The position numbers and the translations under genes are program-made. Below, piece after piece: positions 26,404 through 36,078 of a DNA stretch of 64,000 nt. Every line of letters begins with the position of its first letter. Within the stretch, counting starts at the first letter, position 1. The DNA is from Lactobacillus melliventris (GTDB lineage Bacteria; Bacillota; Bacilli; Lactobacillales; Lactobacillaceae): contig NZ_JAAEEB010000005.1 of assembly GCF_013346935.1 (NCBI RefSeq), positions 1-64,000 of the forward strand, read 5' to 3'. A model generated the notes under the pieces. That model did no database searches. It saw nothing but the letters and a program-made list of their open reading frames with translations, and was not told the origin of the DNA.

Positions 26404-26428
26404 AAGAAACAGAAAGTGAGGATTAGTT

Positions 26429-27166
26429 ATGGCCGAAATTTTGCAAGTAAGTAATGTTACCAAAATTTATGAAAAACAATATCAAACAATAGCAGGTATT
26501 AGCTTTGGAATTAACTTTGGCGAATTTGTGGCAATTATGGGTGCGTCTGGTTCAGGCAAAACTACTCTGCTTAATATGATTTCAACATTAGATACAGCTT
26601 CTGGCGGTGAGATCTATGTTGATGATCATGAAATCTCCAAATTATCTGATGATGAAGCTGCCAATTTTCGTAAGAAAAAACTAGGTTTTGTTTTTCAAAA
26701 CTATCGTTTATTAAAAAGCTTAACAGTAAGACAAAATATTGCCGTTCCTATGTCATTACTCGGTAAAAATGACCAAGAAATCGATCAAAAAATTGATAAA
26801 TTAGCCGAATATTTTAGATTAAGTGATCAACTTGATAAATATCCAGTGGCTTTATCTGGTGGTCAAAAACAGCGTGTAGCGATAATTAGGGCTATCATTA
26901 AAAATCCAACACTCTTATTGGCCGACGAGCCTACTGGTGCATTGGATTCACAAGCAGCTAAATTAATCATGGAGTATTTAGCAAAATTAAATCAAAAATT
27001 TCATACTTCTATCTTAATGGTTACCCATGATAGCTTAGCAGCTAGTTACGCTAATAAAGTTATTTTTCTAAAAGATGGGAAAATTGTTGACCAAATCGTT
27101 AAAAAAGATAGCAATAATACTTTTCAACAGGAGCTAGCAAGGAAATTAGCCGAAGTAGAAGCATAG
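26429..27166 (+). CDS. BceA-type ABC ATPase (antimicrobial peptide exporter)
   Basis: 245 residues. Walker A GASGSGKTT (about 34-42), Q-loop FVFQNYRLL, signature LSGGQKQRVAI, Walker B LLLADEPTGALD, H-loop MVTHDS. The FQNYRLL and DEPTGALD forms place it with the MacB/LolD/BceA group that pairs with FtsX-type permeases. AGTGAGGA precedes the ATG. Co-transcribed with the permease whose start lies 15 bases on. Likely role: peptide antibiotic resistance or sensing. Confidence 0.9.
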   Translation: MAEILQVSNVTKIYEKQYQTIAGISFGINFGEFVAIMGASGSGKTTLLNMISTLDTASGGEIYVDDHEISKLSDDEAANFRKKKLGFVFQNYRLLKSLTVRQNIAVPMSLLGKNDQEIDQKIDKLAEYFRLSDQLDKYPVALSGGQKQRVAIIRAIIKNPTLLLADEPTGALDSQAAKLIMEYLAKLNQKFHTSILMVTHDSLAASYANKVIFLKDGKIVDQIVKKDSNNTFQQELARKLAEVEA

Positions 27167-27181
27167 GGGGTGCAATTAATT

Positions 27182-29098
27182 ATGAATTACAAAGTAATAG
27201 CTAAAAATAATATCAAAAATAGTTTTGGCCTATACCGAAATTATTTTATATCGCTTTCTTTAATTCTAGGATTATTCAACACTCTGCAAATTTTCGCCAA
27301 GGACCATGTAATTGCAGATTCTTTATCGAGCTCAGCCAAAGTAGAGTTTATGTCTTATGTTACTTCGGTATTGTTTACCTTATTTACAATTTTCTTTATT
27401 ATTTACTTTAACCGCTTTTTCTTAAAGCAACGTGCTGAAGAACTAGGAATTTATTCAATGCTGGGTATGTCAAAGAAGAACATTACTTCGATTTTAATGA
27501 CAGAAAACACCATTATTATTGGAACTGCCTGCCTTGTTGGAATGCTTATTAGTATTTTGTTTTATAGTTTAATAAAAGTACTTTTGATTGTAGCTTTAAA
27601 GCTTGATATACCATATTTAACACATTTCACCTTGTCACCATTCATAATTACAGTAGTACTTTCAATTTTTATGTTGTTAGTTATCTTTTTTGATAATTAC
27701 CATTTAATTAAGAGCTTATCTATCTTAAATATTTCTAATTTAAATCAAGTTAGCGAAAAAGCAGTGAAAACCAAGTCCTGGACAGCTTACTTAGGAATGA
27801 TTGCGTTATTAATAGCCTATTTCTTAGTTTTAGATCTCGTTAAGCAGCAACAATCTTTATGGGTTAAAATTGGTTTTGCGCCAATGGCAATGATTTCATT
27901 AGTATTGGTAATAATTGGCACATTCTTAATCATCAAAAGCACTTTGGCTTATTTTATTAATCGGAAAATTAATAATCACCGTCAGTTGTACCGACCGACG
28001 AACAATATCTTTTTACCAGAATCACTGTTTAAACTAAAAACTAAATCAAATTTATTGGTTGTACTGTCCTTAGTTATTTCAGCTGTTATTGGTCTTGCCA
28101 GCACGACTTTCATGCTTTTAACTTATCCAAAAGCTTCGTTTATGAAAACTATACCTTCGGCTATTGAAATTAATCAGAAACTTGAACCTAATCAAGTAAC
28201 CAAGGTAAAGCAAATAGCTAGAAAATATGATGGTAAATTTAAAGCAACAAAGGTAATTAAACTGATTTCTGATAAACCAATAATGGTAAACAAAAAGCAG
28301 TCAACTAAAAAATGCAAAGTTATTAATAAACAGGATTATCAAGAGCTGTTTAAATTACAAGGTAATAAGCAAGTCCCAAACCTTGCATTTACTAAGGGAA
28401 CTGGATATATTTATGCCTTTTATAAGCCAAACAAATCTTGGCGTAAGGTAAATATTAATAGTATCAAGTTTAATTTGAAAGAAATGCACATGTGGCCTAT
28501 GAACGCAGGATATGGCTACGCATATATAGTGCTGAATAATCAAGACTTTAAAAAAATTAGTAAACATCATTCAGCTAAAATGGTTTATACGGTTAATGGG
28601 CCTAATCTACGAGATAACAAGCAGCTTTATCAAGATATTAAGCATATGAACATTAGGTTTTTAAGCGCTTATAAAAAGAATAAAGATGCGGTTGACAATA
28701 ATAGTGCAACATTTTTAATGGAAGCTTTCATTTCTGTGTTATTTTTTGTCTTTATCGGTTGTATTCTTTACTTTACTACTTTAATGGAAACTATAGAACT
28801 AACTGACGAGTTTAGATTTTTAGATAATATTGGTTATAGTAGAAAACAATTGAAAAAAATAGCTAGTGCTAGCAATTTATTGCTTTTCGTTCCTCCTGCA
28901 GTGATGGGACTATTAAATGGATTAATAGCTTTTATTGGCTTTAGATACAGTTTCTTGGAAAATGATGTTGTGGAACTCATAGGAAGCTTTCAAATTGTGG
29001 GGAAGCCAATTATTGAAACATGTTTATTATTTTTAATAGTTTATGGATTAATCTACATTTTTTCATACCATAAAACTAAAGCGCTATTGGAAATATAA
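27182..29098 (+). CDS. BceB-type ABC permease (FtsX fold)
   Basis: 638 residues from ATG 27182, behind GGGGGTG; the frame's upstream GTG at 27170 is part of that site. Ten hydrophobic segments: one near the N-terminus, three with the EELGIYSMLGMSKKNI motif, more at 200-310, then an outside domain of about 200 residues (about 325-510) between helices, and three C-terminal helices. This 10-helix layout with the large loop before the last FtsX unit is that of BceB. Works with the ATPase at 26429 against cell-wall-active peptides. Confidence 0.87.
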   Translation: MNYKVIAKNNIKNSFGLYRNYFISLSLILGLFNTLQIFAKDHVIADSLSSSAKVEFMSYVTSVLFTLFTIFFIIYFNRFFLKQRAEELGIYSMLGMSKKNITSILMTENTIIIGTACLVGMLISILFYSLIKVLLIVALKLDIPYLTHFTLSPFIITVVLSIFMLLVIFFDNYHLIKSLSILNISNLNQVSEKAVKTKSWTAYLGMIALLIAYFLVLDLVKQQQSLWVKIGFAPMAMISLVLVIIGTFLIIKSTLAYFINRKINNHRQLYRPTNNIFLPESLFKLKTKSNLLVVLSLVISAVIGLASTTFMLLTYPKASFMKTIPSAIEINQKLEPNQVTKVKQIARKYDGKFKATKVIKLISDKPIMVNKKQSTKKCKVINKQDYQELFKLQGNKQVPNLAFTKGTGYIYAFYKPNKSWRKVNINSIKFNLKEMHMWPMNAGYGYAYIVLNNQDFKKISKHHSAKMVYTVNGPNLRDNKQLYQDIKHMNIRFLSAYKKNKDAVDNNSATFLMEAFISVLFFVFIGCILYFTTLMETIELTDEFRFLDNIGYSRKQLKKIASASNLLLFVPPAVMGLLNGLIAFIGFRYSFLENDVVELIGSFQIVGKPIIETCLLFLIVYGLIYIFSYHKTKALLEI

Positions 29099-29236
29099 AT
29101 AGAACGAAATAATTTTAAAAATTAGATTATTAATCATATAAAGAAGGGTAGACCCATAGCTTTTATACATATTGAGTAGTCTGTGACCTATTTAAGATGC
29201 AAAATTCAAGACTGAGAGAAAATATATATGAAAAAA

Positions 29237-29264
29237 GCATTGAGCATTAAACTCAATGTCTTTT
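29237..29264 (+). terminator. terminator of the Bce-like pair
   Basis: GCATTGAG pairs with CTCAATGTC around a 7-base loop, then TTTTG. Confidence 0.55.
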
Positions 29265-29346
29265 GTTGGTCTATAAGAAATAATTCTTCAAGACTATTCA
29301 GTCAAGTCAAGATTGTATTTTTCCAAAATAGCTATTTCTAAGCATT

Positions 29347-29694
29347 TTACTCGGGTAGCAATAAGAAGATCAGGCCAGTATCTAAATAAAGAAAATTGGA
29401 ACCGCTTTTTGGACTGGTTATCATATCCACTAAGCCTAAGAAAAGAAATACCAAACCTAAAATAGCAGAAAATTTTTTCGAATTTTTATATGCTTTTTTA
29501 GAAATTTTTTTAATTCTAGTAGTGGGATTCTTTCCAAAAAAAGCTGATATGAAGCACATGAGGGCTAAAATTAAAAAGCAGAATAGGAAACCAATACTTT
29601 TTCCTAAACCAAAAGTTAAAAAGATGCCTAGCAGAACCTGAATAAAGGCACATATTAAAACTCTAGCTTTATAAGACAATTTTTTTAAAATCAT
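29347..29694 (-). CDS. small four-helix membrane protein, paralogue family member 1
   Basis: 115 residues; hydrophobic segments at about 10-27, 30-49, 75-92 and 100-113 with a basic loop between (NPTTRIKKISKKAYKNSKK). Closely related to 30035-30379, and more loosely to 34294-34632. No ribosome site stands out, but the promoter region is conserved with the paralogue. Function unknown. Confidence 0.6.
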   Translation of the reverse strand: MILKKLSYKARVLICAFIQVLLGIFLTFGLGKSIGFLFCFLILALMCFISAFFGKNPTTRIKKISKKAYKNSKKFSAILGLVFLFLGLVDMITSPKSGSNFLYLDTGLIFLLLPE

Positions 29695-30517
29695 AACAGT
29701 ATAACGCTTTCCCTATTATCAAATAATCTTGTATATAACTTGATATCAAAGATGATAATTATATTATATTTGGATATATTAAACCCTGATTATTAAAAAG
29801 GCAACAAAATTTTAAATTGTTTCATAATTAATCAGTGCTGCCAAAAAATATATAAGTTTTAATTCAAGCAACTAGGAAAAGAAAAATATATCCATATTAA
29901 TTAACTAATTAACTAAACATCTTGAAACAAAGAGTATTTGGGAAATAGCCATAGAAGAAAAATTTACCAAAAATTTCGGAACCTTTGTCAAATCAAGATT
30001 GCATTTTTCAGAAATAACTATTTCTAAATGTTCATTAGGGGAATAATACGCATAGCAGGCCGGATTCCATATAAACAAGACCTAAGCCACTTCTCGGTTG
30101 ATCTATAAGTTCTATTAGAGCCATAAAAAACAAAACTAAACCTACGCAAGTCGAAAATATTTGCCTATTCCTATAGACTTTTTCAGAATATTTTTTAGGT
30201 TTATCGACTGGATCCTTTCCAAAAAGAACATTTGCAAAATCCAAGAGAGCAAGAATTAAAAATATGACTATGACATAAAATTTGTGTTTTAACACAAAAA
30301 TTGCAAAGAGGCCTAGCAGAATTTGTATAAAACCAGATATTATATGTTTAGTTTTATAAGATAAGTTTTTTAAAACCATAACATTATGACGCTTTCTCTA
30401 TTATCAAATAATCTTGTATATAACTTGATATCAAAGATGGTATTTATATTATATTTGGATATATTAAACCCTGATAATTAAAAAAGCAACAGGATTTTTA
30501 ATTATTTCATAATTAAT
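29692..30517. repeat. tandem duplication with conserved upstream blocks
   Basis: The 140 bases upstream of each paralogue (29692-29832 and 30378-30517, minus-strand genes) are about 90% identical, including TTATCAAATAATCTTGTATA and a TAAACCCTGAT string. The gene and its promoter were therefore duplicated as a unit. The stretch 29833-30034 holds nothing else that I can identify. Confidence 0.7.
30035..30379 (-). CDS. small four-helix membrane protein, paralogue family member 2
   Basis: 114 residues with the same pattern as 29347-29694 (start LKNLSYKTKHIISGFIQILLGL; loop NPVDKPKKYSEKVYRNRQ-like; closing LGLVYMESGLLCVLF). About half of residues differ, so the duplication is not recent, while the upstream block stayed almost unchanged. 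Function unknown. Confidence 0.6.
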   Translation of the reverse strand: MVLKNLSYKTKHIISGFIQILLGLFAIFVLKHKFYVIVIFLILALLDFANVLFGKDPVDKPKKYSEKVYRNRQIFSTCVGLVLFFMALIELIDQPRSGLGLVYMESGLLCVLFP

Positions 30518-30812
30518 GAGGACTGCGTTTAACACCATTTTTGTATATTCTTTTTTCGTTTATTTTCATTTTATTAACAATGTCTTCACCCAAATCACTC
30601 ACAAGCATTTCTGCAATGCCTAGTAAGAATATCCCCACATCGGCTAATTCTTCATTGATGTTTTGTTTATCATTTTTGCGCCAGGCTTCAAATAACTCAT
30701 TAGCTTCTCCATGTAATCGCAATAATTCAAACTCAATATCTGCGGTATTGAAACCGTGTTTTTTCTTATTTTCCATGACTGCTTTTTGCAGTTTCTTAGT
30801 ATCTATGATCAA
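30513..30812 (-). CDS. MazG-like nucleotide pyrophosphohydrolase
   Basis: 99 residues, one all-alpha MazG-like unit. The metal-binding acidic motif is present as LHGEANELFEAW (about 32-43) and EELADVGIFLLGIAE (about 54-68). Enzymes of this fold cleave non-canonical NTPs to NMP and PPi. It overlaps the conserved upstream block of the membrane-protein gene at its 3' end. Start ATG 30812 has an AGGAGTC nearby. Substrate unknown. Confidence 0.8.
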   Translation of the reverse strand: MIIDTKKLQKAVMENKKKHGFNTADIEFELLRLHGEANELFEAWRKNDKQNINEELADVGIFLLGIAEMLVSDLGEDIVNKMKINEKRIYKNGVKRSPH

Positions 30813-30943
30813 TTTTGACTCCTAAATAATGATTTTTTTCTATTTTATATTTAATTTGTAAATAGATACAATATCAATATCTGGTCAAGTTATAAAACTT
30901 TTATTGTGTATTTTTGATAACTCTAATTAAAAATAATTATTAT

Positions 30944-31768
30944 TTAAAAAAATTCTGCGATTTCCTGTTTTAAACTTTCTGCCAAGTTTTCGGCACCAAT
31001 TTTTTGTAATAAGCAAATTTGCTTAAGCGCTTCTTGTTTCTTTTTCTGGCAGATTGCTATGCGGACATTAACAACAAGCAATTTATCATACTGTCTTAGG
31101 CTCTTTAATAAAGGCTTTAAACTATCTAAAGTAGTGACAGCTAACTTAAATTTGTGATGCGTCATTTGTATTATTGCCTGATTAATTAGCGTATTGGTTT
31201 TCAGAGCTTTCATAAACGGATAATGATTGTCTATATTAGCAATAATCTTGGCAATAATTTCGTTTGCTGTTTGATAGTCAAAGGCAAATAAAATTGAATT
31301 AAGGATCGTAATATCTGTAACAGTAAAAATCTCGATATTACGAAGAGAGTTGAACCAAATAGGTTGAACTAGTTCTTGTGCATGAGTAAATCCTTTTTGT
31401 TTATCGACTAATAGTAGAGCTTTAAGAATAATAGTAATTCGTTTAATATCATCGTCGTTTTTGACTAAGAGACAATCTTGTAACAAACTATTTATTTTAT
31501 CCTTATCAATACTACCATCAAGGTTTAAAAACCGATGCAGAAGTTGACTTTTAGTACTAATATGATAACCATTACTAATATATTCAAACTCGTTGGGAGT
31601 TAAACCCAGTCGCTTTATTAATTTAAGTTCATTTTCATAAGTAGTTGATAATTCAGTATTTTCAATTTTTGAAATTGTACTACGGTCAAATAAATCTTGT
31701 GCTAAATCTTGCTGGGTCATTTTACGTGTAGTTCTAAGACTATGAATTGTTTTGCCAAAATTGCTCAT
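30944..31768 (-). CDS. Rgg/MutR-type transcriptional regulator
   Basis: 274 residues from ATG 31768 (MSNFGKTIHSLRTTRKMTQQ); an upstream extension to 31822 lacks a ribosome site. XRE helix-turn-helix (about 5-60, with DRSTISKIENTELS), then a helical C-terminal domain typical of Rgg. Transcribed away from two small membrane-protein genes at 31973 and 32264, which it may control from the shared 200-base region. No obvious short peptide pheromone gene was found. Confidence 0.78.
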   Translation of the reverse strand: MSNFGKTIHSLRTTRKMTQQDLAQDLFDRSTISKIENTELSTTYENELKLIKRLGLTPNEFEYISNGYHISTKSQLLHRFLNLDGSIDKDKINSLLQDCLLVKNDDDIKRITIILKALLLVDKQKGFTHAQELVQPIWFNSLRNIEIFTVTDITILNSILFAFDYQTANEIIAKIIANIDNHYPFMKALKTNTLINQAIIQMTHHKFKLAVTTLDSLKPLLKSLRQYDKLLVVNVRIAICQKKKQEALKQICLLQKIGAENLAESLKQEIAEFF

Positions 31769-31972
31769 GGTATTACTCTTTTTATGTTTATTTATTCTTA
31801 GAATGATGTGCTGATTTTGCACATTATTAATAATGGTTTAATGCTATTCTTAGTTTAGAAATAAATCAATAATTATATCTGATTTATTTCGTTAATTAAG
31901 AAGTCGTCATCTTACCTATAAAGACGTAACAGCATGACTTTTGTACATTTATTTGGAAAGGAGGATAAATAC

Positions 31973-32236
31973 ATGACCGAAACAATAGCAGGGGTATCTT
32001 TAATCATTACATGCTGGTGTTTGGGTAAAATCTATAAAGATAATCCAGCAATCAAATTTCTTAGGACTAATCGGGGAATGATATTGATATTAACCTCCGT
32101 TTCCTTAGTAGCCTTTGAATTAGTAATACATAATTTTCAGTTTGGCCAAATTTTACCGGCTTTCCATTCTGGAATTGTTTTGTTTATTCTGTTAGGTTTA
32201 TTTTATATTTTTAGGGATTATCGTTCAGCAAAATAA
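31973..32236 (+). CDS. small membrane protein, divergent from the Rgg gene
   Basis: 87 residues, ATG 31973 behind AAAGGAGG. Three hydrophobic segments (about 4-18, 33-49, 58-78). No family recognised. Followed after 27 bases by another small membrane gene, so probably a two-gene operon. Confidence 0.65.
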   Translation: MTETIAGVSLIITCWCLGKIYKDNPAIKFLRTNRGMILILTSVSLVAFELVIHNFQFGQILPAFHSGIVLFILLGLFYIFRDYRSAK

Positions 32237-32263
32237 ACGATAGAGTTATTATGAGGTGAAAAT

Positions 32264-32518
32264 ATGTTGTGGATTATGATTTTACTTCTTATAGTATTTG
32301 CGGGAATGGAATATACAGGAAGAGAACAACTGCAAGCTCTTAACAAGATTTTTGCTGGGGTAGCAATTGCAATTATTGTTATACCACCAGTTGTATCGTA
32401 CTTGCTATTTAAGAATTTCACTGCTTTAAACAGTGTCAGCATTATTCTTGGGGTAGTTCAGGTATGTGTACTAGCAGCAATATATTTTATATTCAGAAAA
32501 ATTGCTTTGAACGATTAG
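32264..32518 (+). CDS. small membrane protein, second gene of the Rgg-linked operon
   Basis: 84 residues with three hydrophobic stretches (about 2-15, 27-49, 57-77) and a short charged end. ATG 32264 follows TGAGGTGA. Function unknown; size and pairing with 31973 suggest a small membrane complex. Confidence 0.65.
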   Translation: MLWIMILLLIVFAGMEYTGREQLQALNKIFAGVAIAIIVIPPVVSYLLFKNFTALNSVSIILGVVQVCVLAAIYFIFRKIALND

Positions 32519-32572
32519 TTATTAAAAGCATAAAATAATTTGTAATAAGAATTTTAGCGTTAAAGTGCTTCT

Positions 32573-32621
32573 ATTAATAGATTAGTAATCTAATTATAAG
32601 AAGCATTTTTTCTATGATAAA
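32573..32621 (+). terminator. terminator of small membrane-protein operon
   Basis: AGTGCTTCT pairs with AGAAGCATT, with an inner AGATTA/TAATCT hairpin, then T's. Confidence 0.65.
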
Positions 32622-32741
32622 AATAAAGCTATTTAACTTTGATAAAAAATCAAAATAAGCGTTTTGAATACATGTATAGTAATAATATGCTATTATAAAA
32701 GTTACTAAATAATAATCCAAATTTAAGAACAGGTGATAGCC

Positions 32742-33714
32742 ATGATTCAGTGCAATAAAAAAATTAATTTACTACACAAATTAAGGAATATGTCTTTTTC
32801 GAGTTTACCTTGTAGCAAGATTAAAGAAATTAATGACATTGACTTAACAAAATTTAATGCAATTGGCTATATGGGGAGGAATTCTTCTTATATATTCCAC
32901 TCATAATGGCGAAATATTATGCACGAAATCCAGTAAAAGTCAAACTGCATCTCATGTAAAGCAAGTATTTGAAGATATTGAAGACTTTTCTACCAAAGCA
33001 GATTGTAAACTTCTTATTGTTGTTGAAGAGGATTACGTCTTAAAAGATATGCAAAAAGCAGACTTTGAAAATCAAAATACGATTCTCAATAGAATGAAAG
33101 AAAATGGCTGCAAAATTATTGGGGCAGCAGAATATCACAGCAGGTTTGGTTTTAAAGTTCCTAATAATACCCCGCCTTTAAATGAACAAGAAAAAAGAAT
33201 TGTTTATTACTTATATGATGGGAAATGTGTTTATTGTGGCAAGTGTCTCTGTTTTACTGATAGTCAAATAGATCATATTGTTCCTAAAAAAGAGGGCGGC
33301 AATGATTATTATAAAAACTGGGCATTAGTTTGTGAGCCTTGCAACGAAAAAAAGTCTAATAGGATTTTTGGCGATCCTGAGGAATGTATCGGGGAGAAAG
33401 GAAAAAACTACATAAGAAAGTTAAGTGAGTGTTACCACTTTTATAAAGCAAAAATAGATAATGACGAAAGATATATCTTAGTTAGAGAACAAAAAAATTT
33501 TGGCTTTAGAAAATACTTTACCATGTATAAAAAAGTAGATAATAAATATTTAAATAGGGATAATAAAAACGGTGGGTATCAGTTCATTATAAATACAGTT
33601 AACAAAGATAATCTTGAGAAAATAAAAGAAAATGGGAACAAAATAGAAAACGCGCTGGATCCTAAGGGAACGGATATGTGTGGAACATCTAAGATAGATA
33701 ATTGGCTGAGTTAA
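32742..33714 (+). pseudogene. HNH endonuclease gene, apparent frameshift near the 5' end
   Basis: The only good start (ATG 32742 behind AGGTGAT) opens a 54-codon frame (MIQCNKKINLLHKL...) that stops at 32906. The long frame that carries the nuclease is open from 32857 and has no ribosome site. The two overlap by 50 bases, so one small indel near 32890 would join them into a protein of about 320 residues. The nuclease part has a zinc-binding HNH core: CVYCGKCLC, then QIDHIVPKKEGGNDYYKNW, then CEPCNEKKSNRI (about 120-170 of the long frame). Could be restriction- or mobile-element-related. An intact two-start arrangement is the alternative. Confidence 0.6.
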
Positions 33715-33782
33715 TTTGAAATTAATAAAATTTAAAGAAAATTTTTCTACTAATTAGTATAGCTTATCAATATATAATTAAG

Positions 33783-33822
33783 GACTGGTTATCATTATGC
33801 AAATGATAGCCAGTCATTTTTA
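33783..33822 (+). terminator. terminator after HNH gene
   Basis: GACTGG-TATCATT pairs with AATGATA-CCAGTC, then ATTTTTAT. Confidence 0.7.
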
Positions 33823-33884
33823 TATGTTGCTTTTTTAATAAAATGAATTACTATTTGGTCAACTTTATAAATGAGGTACCGCTT

Positions 33885-34247
33885 ATGACTAGAAAAGTGA
33901 AATTTGGTATATTTGCATGTATTGTTGCTGCAGGTCTTTTTTTATTTTACTATTGGGCATCAAATGACTATGTACCTGACATAGCACAATATCAGGTTAA
34001 TCAAATAATAAGAAAACACGATACCCGAGAAATTAACCAAGTAGCAACTAATAGGAAAACAGTGAAATTTTTACATTCTCTTAAAACAAGTGATCGCTGC
34101 CAGAAAATTAGCAAGTTTCAAGGTGGAACTGAAGAATGTGGCTATTATGTTGCAAGTATCAAAAATAAACCTGTTGGGATTTATATGCAAAAAAAATCCA
34201 ATTCTTTTTGGAATTGGAAAATAAAAAGTATCATATGTTTTGATTGA
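33885..34247 (+). CDS. membrane-anchored secreted protein, unknown
   Basis: 120 residues from ATG 33885 behind ATGAGGT; a longer frame from 33843 has no site. N-terminal anchor (about 6-24: FGIFACIVAAGLFLFYYWA) then an outside domain with three Cys (RCQK, EECG, SIICFD). No family recognised. Confidence 0.55.
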   Translation: MTRKVKFGIFACIVAAGLFLFYYWASNDYVPDIAQYQVNQIIRKHDTREINQVATNRKTVKFLHSLKTSDRCQKISKFQGGTEECGYYVASIKNKPVGIYMQKKSNSFWNWKIKSIICFD

Positions 34248-34293
34248 GCTGTTGCAGAACTTTTTATCTACTACTTTCCCTAAAACCGGCAGG

Positions 34294-34632
34294 TTAAAAT
34301 AGGATAAGAAATAAGTATGCATCAATCTGCGGAATATACGAAGTCAGATTAGTCCTATCAAAAATTAATACTAGAAGCGAAAATGCCAAAGCTGCTAAAA
34401 ATAAGCACTTGAAAAACTTTTCTCCGCCATCCAGATTAGCCTTTTGAATAATTTTTACAGGGTGGGTGGTTTTAATGAAAATAGCGCCTAGCAGTAATAT
34501 CACACCAAAGAAAAAGTAAGTATATATAGCTATTTTATTTTTATGATAATAAATAAAAAGAATACCAATTAAAAATTGTAAAATGCCCATTAAAAATAAG
34601 GCAATTTTCGGATTAAGTTCATATTTCAGCAT
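34294..34632 (-). CDS. small four-helix membrane protein, paralogue family member 3
   Basis: 112 residues from ATG 34632 (GAAAGG before it). Same layout as 29347 and 30035: helices at about 10-25, 33-50, 74-90, 98-112, with the motif GILQFLIGILF near the start and a short basic loop. Divergent, but probably of the same family. Function unknown. Confidence 0.6.
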   Translation of the reverse strand: MLKYELNPKIALFLMGILQFLIGILFIYYHKNKIAIYTYFFFGVILLLGAIFIKTTHPVKIIQKANLDGGEKFFKCLFLAALAFSLLVLIFDRTNLTSYIPQIDAYLFLILF

Positions 34633-34806
34633 GATTTGAAACCTTTCAAAATTAAATTTAATAAGTCTATGCAATAAAAAAAGTAATATTTTTACTGTAT
34701 AGACTTAAACTATACCTTATCACTAAATTATAATAATATTAAATTATTATTTGAATATTTTATTAAAAACATTATGGTGCTAAATTATTTTAAAAGGAGC
34801 AAAGTG

Positions 34807-35472
34807 ATGAGAGTTAATGTTTTACAACACACGCCAAACGAAGGCCCCGGTTCAATTCAGGAATGGGCCGACCTGCATCAGCATGATTTTTATGTATATC
34901 ATCCCTATCAGTTTGGCATTTTGCCCGTTGCTGCCACAACAGATTTACTAGTTATCTTAGGCGGTCCTATGAGTCCAAATGACGATCTGCCATGGATTAA
35001 GCAAGAGCGCCAGTTAATTAAGCAGCTATTTCAGGAGGGAAAGCCTGTTTTAGGAGTATGCTTTGGCGCCCAACAAATTGTTAAAACTTTAGGCTATCAG
35101 GTTAAAAAGGCACCGGTTAAAGAAGTGGGCTGGGGTCCGGTCAAGTTGCAGTCCAAATTAATAAGCGGTTTGCCTGAAAGTTTAGAAGTATTGCATTGGC
35201 ATGAAGAAATGTTTGAAATACCAGATGAAGCTGAAATTTTATTTGCAAATGCAAATTTACAAAATCAGGCTTTTGTCTTAGGCAAGCGAGCCGTGGGTTT
35301 GCAGTTTCACTTAGAACCAGAAAAAGATAATATCAAAGAGATTGTGGTTAACGATTCTCAATATCTTTCTGGGTCGATGTTTAAACAAACAGCTAAGCAA
35401 ATTATTGAGCATCCTGTTCCTAAAGAAAATAAAAGGGCAATGTTTCGCATTTTAGATTATTTGACGGAGTAA
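34807..35472 (+). CDS. class I glutamine amidotransferase-like protein
   Basis: 221 residues. Nucleophile elbow GVCFGAQQ (Cys about 80) and catalytic His in LQFHLEPE (about 168) followed by Glu, as in GMP-synthase-type glutaminase domains; the LLVILGGPMSPND segment precedes. ATG 34807 follows AAAAGGAG. A stand-alone domain of this sort may hydrolyse gamma-glutamyl compounds or serve an unknown amidation. Monocistronic. Confidence 0.82.
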   Translation: MRVNVLQHTPNEGPGSIQEWADLHQHDFYVYHPYQFGILPVAATTDLLVILGGPMSPNDDLPWIKQERQLIKQLFQEGKPVLGVCFGAQQIVKTLGYQVKKAPVKEVGWGPVKLQSKLISGLPESLEVLHWHEEMFEIPDEAEILFANANLQNQAFVLGKRAVGLQFHLEPEKDNIKEIVVNDSQYLSGSMFKQTAKQIIEHPVPKENKRAMFRILDYLTE

Positions 35473-35476
35473 ATAA

Positions 35477-35782
35477 TTTAGTTATAGAAAATTTGTTTTA
35501 AAATTACTTGAAAGTGATGAAATTACCGTTAAAGAATGGGAAATTTTGATTGCAGTTCTCCAAGATTTAAAGCAAAAGCATTATCTCCCGCGCAATCGGT
35601 GTTTAAAAGCTGGTCTTACACCAATGGCAGTGAAAAATGAATTGTCAGCTGGCGCTGGCAAATTTTACCTTAAAATAATAAACAGTAAGTATCATGACGG
35701 AGGTTTAAGAATGATTAGCATTGGGGCGTATATTAAAAAGAGCATTTTTAGGATTTTTATTAAGTCAGAAAAGATCTTTTAA
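35477..35782 (+). pseudogene. unrecognised ORF remnant
   Basis: Open from 35477 to 35782 with no ATG or GTG start; only an internal TTG (35546). The translated text (LESDEITVKEWEILIAVLQDL ...) looks like a coding remnant whose start is lost. No family assigned. A terminator follows. Confidence 0.35.
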
Positions 35783-35795
35783 TAGAATTTAATTT

Positions 35796-35833
35796 GGGAC
35801 TAACGCTTGATAAGAGAAAGTTAGTCCCTTTTT
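35796..35833 (+). terminator. intrinsic terminator
   Basis: GGGACTAAC pairs with GTTAGTCCC, then five T's. The rest of the gap to 36078 shows no gene; the promoter of the next operon must lie there. Confidence 0.75.
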
Positions 35834-36078
35834 GCTTAACCATTATAAATAGTTAAAACATTTTGTTACCGCTAACATTAAACTAAATATTGATTTGTCA
35901 GAACTTTATGTTAGGACTATATATGTGCCTAAAATAAGGGTCTCTCTTGTCTAGCATTAGTTAATGTAACAAAAGTACTTAATTTCTAGCTTGTAAATTG
36001 TTAATGATATTAAATCATTAGCAAATTTTATTATGCGAAGCAAGAAGGAAAGAAGAAACAAAAAAGGGAGGGAAAATT

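Noticed and set aside
30541-30825. 94-codon plus-strand frame opposite the MazG-like gene
   Set aside because: The minus-strand frame has the MazG acidic motifs; the plus frame is its complement without a start signal.
31822-31972. Possible short hydrophobic peptide gene beside the second Rgg
   Set aside because: Only a five-codon frame (MLFLV) without a ribosome site was found.
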